Source of the DNA: Gnetum montanum
Lineage: Eukaryota > Streptophyta > Gnetopsida > Gnetales > Gnetaceae
Reading direction: 5' to 3'
Length of the DNA stretch: 64,000 bases
Assembly: GCA_015680685.1 (NCBI GenBank)
Contig: MNCI01014439.1
Location: forward strand, 609 to 64,608
Under the pieces are notes generated by a model. That model saw only the letters and a program-made list of their open reading frames with translations. It had not been told where the DNA came from and searched no databases. The position numbers and the translations under genes are program-made. Positions 57,811 through 64,000 of the stretch are shown here, one piece after another (positions within the stretch are counted from its first letter, which is position 1; each line of letters opens with the position of its first letter).

Positions 57811-60800
57811 ATGACTCTAGAGAAGGAACCCATACACTTAGTTCTTGCAAAGTTCAAGGAGGTAAATGAAGCCCTAGGACACATGACACAATCACACGTC
57901 GCGATGCAGGAAGAGACGTCGATGACCCGGTAGGTTGCTATGCTTCCTCTATTTTTTTGTGTGCTTCTGTTATCATTTTTTATTTTCTACTTTTAATTTT
58001 TCAATTTGGCTTCAATTATCCATGTTTTCTATCATCGAGTTATCATTTTTTTGGCCCTTTCCCCATCGCTGTCGCCATTTCAGCCATGATGGATGCACAA
58101 ACACTATGCTAACATTACATGCAAGGTCGCTTAAGCTGCCATCATTGCGGTTGTCATAACCATGGGGATTTGGACACTTTAAGTTACTTAGCTTTCAAAT
58201 GGCGTAGTGTAGGACCCTTTGGAGGGTTTGGCCATGCATGATGTGATAGTGCGACATGTTTTTTTGTCAGGGTGTAGTGCTAATCGCTTTGCTAGGGTTA
58301 ATCACTTTGTTGCTATACTAGGTTGTTTTCGCTATGCTATCACTTTCATGTTCTTAGCTATGCTATCTACAGGTTGGCTAAAATCATAATTTTTTTCTAC
58401 ACTAATGCTTGCTATGCTACGTGTGTATTGTGCTCGATCATAGTGCTAACTTTTTCCATTGTGTTCTGCAGGATAGCGCTGAGGCCAATTCTGATTGTCT
58501 TAGAAATTGTAGGGATCCTGTGTTGTGTAAACAGACCAATGGCCAACATTCCTCCTCCCCATACATGTGTGGGGTAGCGAGGGATCTGGTTTAGGAAAGG
58601 AGCATAGGAGTTCCTACAATTCCTCCTCCAACGCTTCAGTGTGATCATTTGGTCATACCTAGAGGAGGAAGAGGCGGCCATCATAATAGAAACCCTATTG
58701 CCTAGGGCAATCCAGGGTATTCTGAGGTTTTTGATGGATGGGAAAATCAGTAGCAGGAAGGGAGAAGGATCCAGTTAACACCCCAAATATTTAAGTGTTT
58801 TGCTTGGATTTGGGATATGCCCGAGTATAGCTGCTACCATCCTTACAATACATTGTTCGTTGCATGTCATATGGGAACATGGTTCCAAAACCCACCAAGA
58901 ACCATTTACTATGCTGGTAGGTGAGTTTTTCAACACTGTTCCTTTGCATTGTGCCACATTCGCTATGCTAGCCAAATGTTGATGCTATGTTTTTATTACT
59001 ATGTTTTAAATTAATAAGGAAGGACTTCATGATAACACGGATGTGCTAACCACAGCATGGATGGCCCTGCAAGAGTTTTCTTCTGCTGAGAACCTACATG
59101 CAGGTGTGATTTTTCAATGTAGGAGTGAATACCATACCTACCCAAAGCTATACCCCATTCCCTATGACAGATGCAAGGAGTTGGGTTGGTTGGATGAGGG
59201 ATGGGCATCCTTCTAATCGATCACTGTTGAACAAGTTCTAGTTAGTCTTCCACCATTCCCGTTACCATATAAACCTGCTAAGCCAAGTAATAGGTGCAAC
59301 ATCCTGAAGTGTCTTTGCTATTTTTTTTGCATTTTCTATGTCTTTATAAAAACTTCTATAGGGGTGAGAAAGTCCCAGGAGGTGACAGTGGTAACTTCCA
59401 AGAACTAGGAGGCAAAGAGCTACTTCAAGTATGGAGAAGTAGATGGGAGCCAAAGTTGGATATGCAGTGTAGCCTCAGACTCCTTGGTCCAAAATATCCA
59501 AAAGGCTAGGCTTATGTATTTTTTCCTGGCCCTGAATCCAAGTGTTCCTACCATTGAGATACTCTCCTTAGTTGACTCATTTTCTGATAGGGCGGGCCGC
59601 TTCCATATGCACATAAAGGATGTATGAGTGGTCATTGAAATCAATGACCAAGTGATCCTAGACCTTTTTGATGTCCTTGCCGATGGCATCCTCATAGAGT
59701 CGAAGACCAAGGGGGAGCCGACCCATTAGAAGAAGGAGGACCTACCAAGGAAGTTTACCCTCTCTTCCATGCTCACAAATTTCCCCAGCAACTTTCCCAA
59801 GGGAAGGTCCTTGGGATTGAGCAGGCCTGGGTAATGCATGAGGTTATGGAAGAGGGGGCTCACTACAACTGGGCCAGGTTTCTATGTAAAGGCTTGCAAA
59901 TGAAAATCTTGGGGATCCATAAGAGGCTGGAGTACCATTCCAATATACATTATGCCTTTTACATAGCCTTAATTTCAGGGAGTTTCTGGTAATCCACGAG
60001 AATGGATCCTGGGTCATGAAAAATCACAACCAAATTTCTAGATCATGGATTCACCAAATCGTCCAGGCCACCCGAGCCCAAGATGCCCCAGAAATAATCG
60101 AAGAGTCATTCTCTTTAATGACTAGGGATCGGATGGCCCGCAACTTTCATGGCCAAGATAGCATAGGAGAGGTGCTCCTTGCCATAGCTGGTAGCATGTC
60201 ATGGGGGAAACATCTCATAGTCGAGACTGTGGCCACCTAGTTGCAATGAAATAGGTCTAATTCAATTGAGGGAACCCTTCACATGGAGGAAGAGGAGGGG
60301 TAGAGACTATGGTTCAAGCTACAGAGGACACAACCCCCCATTGGTAAACACTTATGATTAATGCCTACTTTACTAATGCCTACTATGCTATGATACGCTA
60401 GACATCGTATCGTATCATAGCACCCTCTTTATACTAAGAGCTAATGCAAACATGTTTTTGAACTGCCAGAGGAAGAAGATGAAGAAGAAGAAAGCAATGA
60501 AGAGATGTCGTCCCCTAAGACGGGGGCAACGAATAAAGATGTAGAGGCCCCAGTCTTGGAAGAAAGGGCCTCATTCAAGGGGGCAAGAGTTCCTGCTACT
60601 AATGCAGGGGCTCTTATTATTAGGCAGAATCCTCCTACTAATGAAGAGGGAATTTTTGGAGATGAAGAAGAGTCTCCCATGAATAAAGGGGATGTTGACA
60701 CCTCAAAAGGAAAAGTGCTTGTGAATAAATAGGAAGCCCACATTGACCCAGAAGGGAGTTCTGCCAAGGATGTTACCATCACTCAAAATCAGAAGGGAGG

Positions 60801-62179
60801 GGAACTAAAGTTAGACTTTGGTGAGTTTGGCAATATGTATGCCTTATCATAGCCAATTTCATTCATTTCTTACATGCTTAGTTGTATGAAAACACCACTA
60901 TTAACATTGAAGAACCCCCACTGATTCATGTGGAACCATGGGCTAAGACCCTTGATAAGTTTGCGTTTAGGCAGGGGATCGTTGATGACACGATCGGCCA
61001 TCTTCAGTAGATCGAACCTGAAGTGGGTAAGTAGTAGTACTAGATAATTTCATGTTGCTTTTCTAGAGTTCTTGAATTTTTTAACCTCGTTGCGCTAATG
61101 CAGATGACATGCTCTTTATGTTGTGATAGCCTCTTGACTCAAATGGGACTCGACACACCCTTTGAAAGTCGGTGGTGTGCCTACATTCCTACCTGAAGTG
61201 ACCAAGGTGCCTCGTCACGTATACAACGCGGCCAAAAAATGTGCTTTGCAATTAGCTCACTTCTTGTGGGAGTATAAGTGTGTCAATGAAGACCTATGTA
61301 AATGGGTCCAAAAGGCTAAGAAAGAGAAGGTTGACCTGAGTGCCAAGGTTGAGGACCTTAGATCGAGGAACGAGTTCCTCCTAGCCCGTGATACTAACAA
61401 TGAGGACTAGTGCATAGCTGTGATGGATCATGTCATATTTTGGATAGTTGTGCGTTAGAACAATGAAGCCAACCACGAAATAATAGAGTAGTGGATGCAA
61501 ATGAACTTGTTGGCCCAAAAGAGTTAGGATTGGAAAGGCTTCAGAGCCAGGGTTTATGAATGGGGGCAATCCCAGAAAAACCATAAACACATGTATAAAC
61601 TGGAACGTGCAACCTATCATAAACTGTATAGGGACGCCTCTATGGAGGCATTTACCTACAAGACATTTGTAGATGCTATTGGCGTTTCTGAGGCCTACAA
61701 TAAGTTCAAAGAGTAGGTAAAGGTTACGGAATCTTCTTAATGGGAAGTGGGCCTTCCTACAAGAGAGATCGCAACCACCTCCTTTTCTCCAGGACCACCA
61801 AGGTGGACGACCGCTGAAAAGGAGAAAGCTGTTGTAGACATTGAACTAAGTAATAGGTGTTGGATGGATATCATAGCAGAGGAGGTCTAGTGCTGCCTCA
61901 GGCTTGATCTAGATCAAATACCCTTTGAGACAGATGAAGGTCCTTCTTAGGTCAGTCACAATCACTTTCTATTGTATTAATTCTTGTGGTTTGCTGCAAC
62001 TTGCATGTGTTTCCCTAACCATCTACTTCATTCCTATGATGCAGGTTCTAGATGAGGGCATAGGGCCTGCAGAGGGTAGGAATGAAGAGTGGTCAGAGGA
62101 CAACACTGGGGAAGGAAATGTAGAATGGGGTGATGTAGAAGTGAGTGGCAAAGATGATGCAGGCAGAGATAACCCATGA
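57811..62179 (+). pseudogene. AS1 antisense passenger gene of element C, decayed
   Basis: Homologue of 30985-34984 with the same exon plan. Exon 1 (57811-57929) reads LVLAKFKEVNEALGHMT. Exon 2 starts at 58472 (ALRPILIVLEIVGILCCVN, then EFLQFLLQRFSVIIWSYL), with TAG stops. Exon 3 has NLHAGVIFQC and KELGWLDEGWA; an intron follows near 59288-59360. Exon 4 has KSYFKYGEVDGSQSW. Later exons begin about 60471 and 60900 (TLDKFAFRQGIVDDTIGHLQ) and at 61130-61950 (KKCALQLAHFLWEYKCVNED, RVYEWGQSQKNHKHMYK). The last exon ends with GKDDAGRDNP and TGA 62177-62179. Several in-frame stops show it is dead. The Asp of the HAD motif is Glu here. Intron positions agree with A, which confirms both gene models. 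Confidence 0.8.
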
Positions 62180-62334
62180 TAGCATGGGAATTGTTTTAAA
62201 ATTTTTTGATTTTTGTAAAATTTTTGCAAACATTAACTAAAAGATAAAAATTTTGAATAAAGAGGTGAATTGATTGTATGCTAACTTATGCATTGTGTAT
62301 GCACTAAATTTCATGTTAAACTTTCACTCTTTTG

Positions 62335-62540
62335 TGCTAGTTTTAGGCCATTTCGGGCCATGGCATAACATAGTTTCAAGCCATTTCAGGCCATCGCTAG
62401 TTTTAGGCCATTTCGGGCCATGGCATAACATAGTTTTAGGCCATTTCGGGCCATCTCTAGTTTTAGGCCATTTTGGGACATGACATAACATAGTTTTAGG
62501 CCATTTCGGGCCATTGCTAGTTTTAGGCCATTTCGAGCTA
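62335..62540 (+). repeat. array 1 of element C
   Basis: Units CTAGTTTTAGGCCATTTCGG followed by GCCATGGCATAACA, about seven in number, between AS1 and protease as in A. Each unit has GGCC-N5-GGCC. Confidence 0.88.
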
Positions 62541-62689
62541 GTAGTGTGTTAAAGGGTGATACGGTAACGATTTGGAAAATGGTTAATTAGCAACTAGCGT
62601 AGATGCAAAATAGAAGGGAAAAATGTGCAAGGGTGGGCAACTGGGCAAGAAGTAGTGGGATTGCTATGCTATGCATAGCTGCTTCTTGA

Positions 62690-64000
62690 TCCATCATGGG
62701 TTGAGCAAGACATAATGCCAAGATGCTTTGTCAGGGCCTTCATCTACATCATTTCCCCCCGCTTGGAAGGGCAACTTAGCCCATGCGCTTTTGTTTTGGA
62801 AACTAGCTTGCTTAGCTGATTCCTCCACTGGGAGCTTAGTGTATGTTGTGACAAGCGCTTCATTCTCAGAGGTTACAACCTCTAAGCCCTATTCCATGTC
62901 TACATTGTTGATTGCTTGCATCGCTACCTTGTCACCATGGATCACCACCTCCTTACTTGCATATGGTAGGTGGATCTCCTAATGAATGGGTGAAGAGATA
63001 GCCCTAAGTTGTGCTAACCATGATCTCCCCAAGATCAAGTTAAACCTAGGCATTTCCTTGACCACGATGAATGTTGTGTTCATGGGGAACTAGTCCCATG
63101 CCATGAAGTTTATGTGGATCGTGCCCTTCACCACAACCCGAGTCCCATTGAACGACCTCAGGCATGATGTCGGTGTGGGTTTGATCTGGTTGACCAAGCC
63201 TAACTTGTCCACTATAGGGAAGGGGATGACATTCGTGGTAGCCCCTTCATCAACATGTACCCTTCGGATCTAGTGTTGACCAACCTGAATTATGATGAAT
63301 AGGGGTGTTTTAGTTACCTGACCCTTTTCAGGGTTTTCCCTAATGGAGTCATCATTGAAAGCTAGTTGGGATGGTTCCGTCTTTGCAGGTGCAGAGGGAA
63401 GCATGACCGAATGCATTGCTTCCTCTTCCACTGACATGTCTTCATTGATTGGAATCATTGTCAACATGCGGATCAGAGCCTTATGGTGTGGGATAGATGT
63501 CATGATTAGGTCATACAAGCTTAACATAGTGTTCTTTTGCTTCATAGCTTTTTTGACCTGAGTGAGGGCATCCAGAAAGTCTTGGCCACCCCCTTGTTTA
63601 CTAGATTTTTCCTCTTCTATTCATCCCAGGAGATAAATTTCCAAAGGAGGGGCAGTTTTGGATTTGGGTTTAGACCTTTTTTGGTAGGGCAGCGTAAACT
63701 ATGTGGTTGTAGTAGCATCCCTCTTTAGTGATAAGGGTGTAGATGTAGGAGGTGAAGACATGTGGTTGGAAATACCTGGGGTGGTGATTCCTTTCGAAGT
63801 CTCACCTGTGAAACACACTTCTTGTTTTCTAGGATGAGAAGGCTATGCGACTGCCTTGAATGTGATGGGGGCTGTTGAAGGAGTTCGCCCCCTAATGACA
63901 AATGGTGCTAATAGTGTTAATGGATGGGGTGGCATGGTTCTACTAATAGGTGGTGTGGGGGTGGATGCCCAGGGAGGGACCCTCAGGAAAAATGGCTATT
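62690..64000 (-). pseudogene. protease and gag C-terminal part of element C, partial
   Basis: Minus strand: gag linker and LYDLIMTSIPHHKALIRMLT (63530-63450), the retropepsin-like region near 63260-63200 with VHVDEGATTNVIP, then LTWGDHG-type sequence near 63030 and the ORF end near 62700. Stops are frequent. The ORF extends past the right edge of the window into the rest of gag. Confidence 0.75.

Larger units (their letters stand above)
49935..64000 (-). mobile_element. element C: old Tat-type element with antisense genes, right end outside window
   Basis: Element sense is minus. From the left: 3' LTR (49935-51667), PPT, AS2 remnant, array 3, pol, array 2, AS1 pseudogene, array 1, protease/gag reaching the window edge. 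The order equals that of element A. Divergence and many stops make it clearly older. LTR C is close to LTRs B and D and differs from LTR A, so these form another subfamily. Confidence 0.88.

Overview
This 64 kb window is repeat-rich nuclear DNA of a land plant with a large genome. It contains plant Ty3/gypsy elements of the Tat/Ogre type (RT, RNase H, a second archaeal-type RNase H, integrase), Copia LTRs and a decayed plant PHD-finger gene. I cannot decide the plant group; a gymnosperm or fern-like genome would fit. No intact ordinary host gene is visible, no tRNA or rRNA gene, and no CRISPR array.

Layout. 1-2400: decayed gene pieces, including an acidic ORF with an in-frame 216-bp tandem duplication and a dead PHD-finger exon. 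2420-4285: one arm (H+) of a large inverted duplication. 4290-8731: a reversed gag, PBS and LTR (fragment D). 8790-20356: a plus-strand rearranged element (B) ending in a 3' LTR. 20505-22192: two Copia LTR pieces as an inverted pair. 22745-23871 plus 41812-42240: the other arm (H-), split by the youngest element. 23872-41806: complete element A on the minus strand, with two LTRs, PBS, PPT and the target duplication CTTAG on both sides. 42300-49934: AT-rich remnants (Copia gag, a second inverted Copia LTR pair, a probable gypsy LTR start). 49935-64000: element C on the minus strand, old, running off the right edge.

The most interesting content is the internal design of A, B and C. In A and C a spliced gene lies in antisense between the protease and the reverse transcriptase. 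In A it runs 30985-34984, with eight inferred exons and about 1,100 codons, and it has its own TATA box. Its N-terminal part resembles an FCP1/NIF-type HAD phosphatase without its catalytic residues; a novel middle domain and a coiled-coil/acidic tail follow. C carries a decayed homologue with the same intron plan, and B retains its promoter, first exon and part of intron 1. In A the gene is open throughout, while the element's own gag, protease and integrase carry stops or a frameshift.

Short tandem repeat arrays punctuate every module boundary (protease | antisense gene | pol | 3' region). Their units share AGTTTAA followed by a small hairpin whose two arms change together between arrays. 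The LTRs are separately rich in hairpins. B and C also carry a second antisense ORF between pol and the 3' LTR. I read these as one Tat-lineage family carrying passenger genes.

Assembly caution: there are two long N gaps (25075-25440, 36878-37599). Single Ns at 23499, 32219, 40491, 41414 and 42355 include several that mark imperfect contig joins rather than one unknown base.
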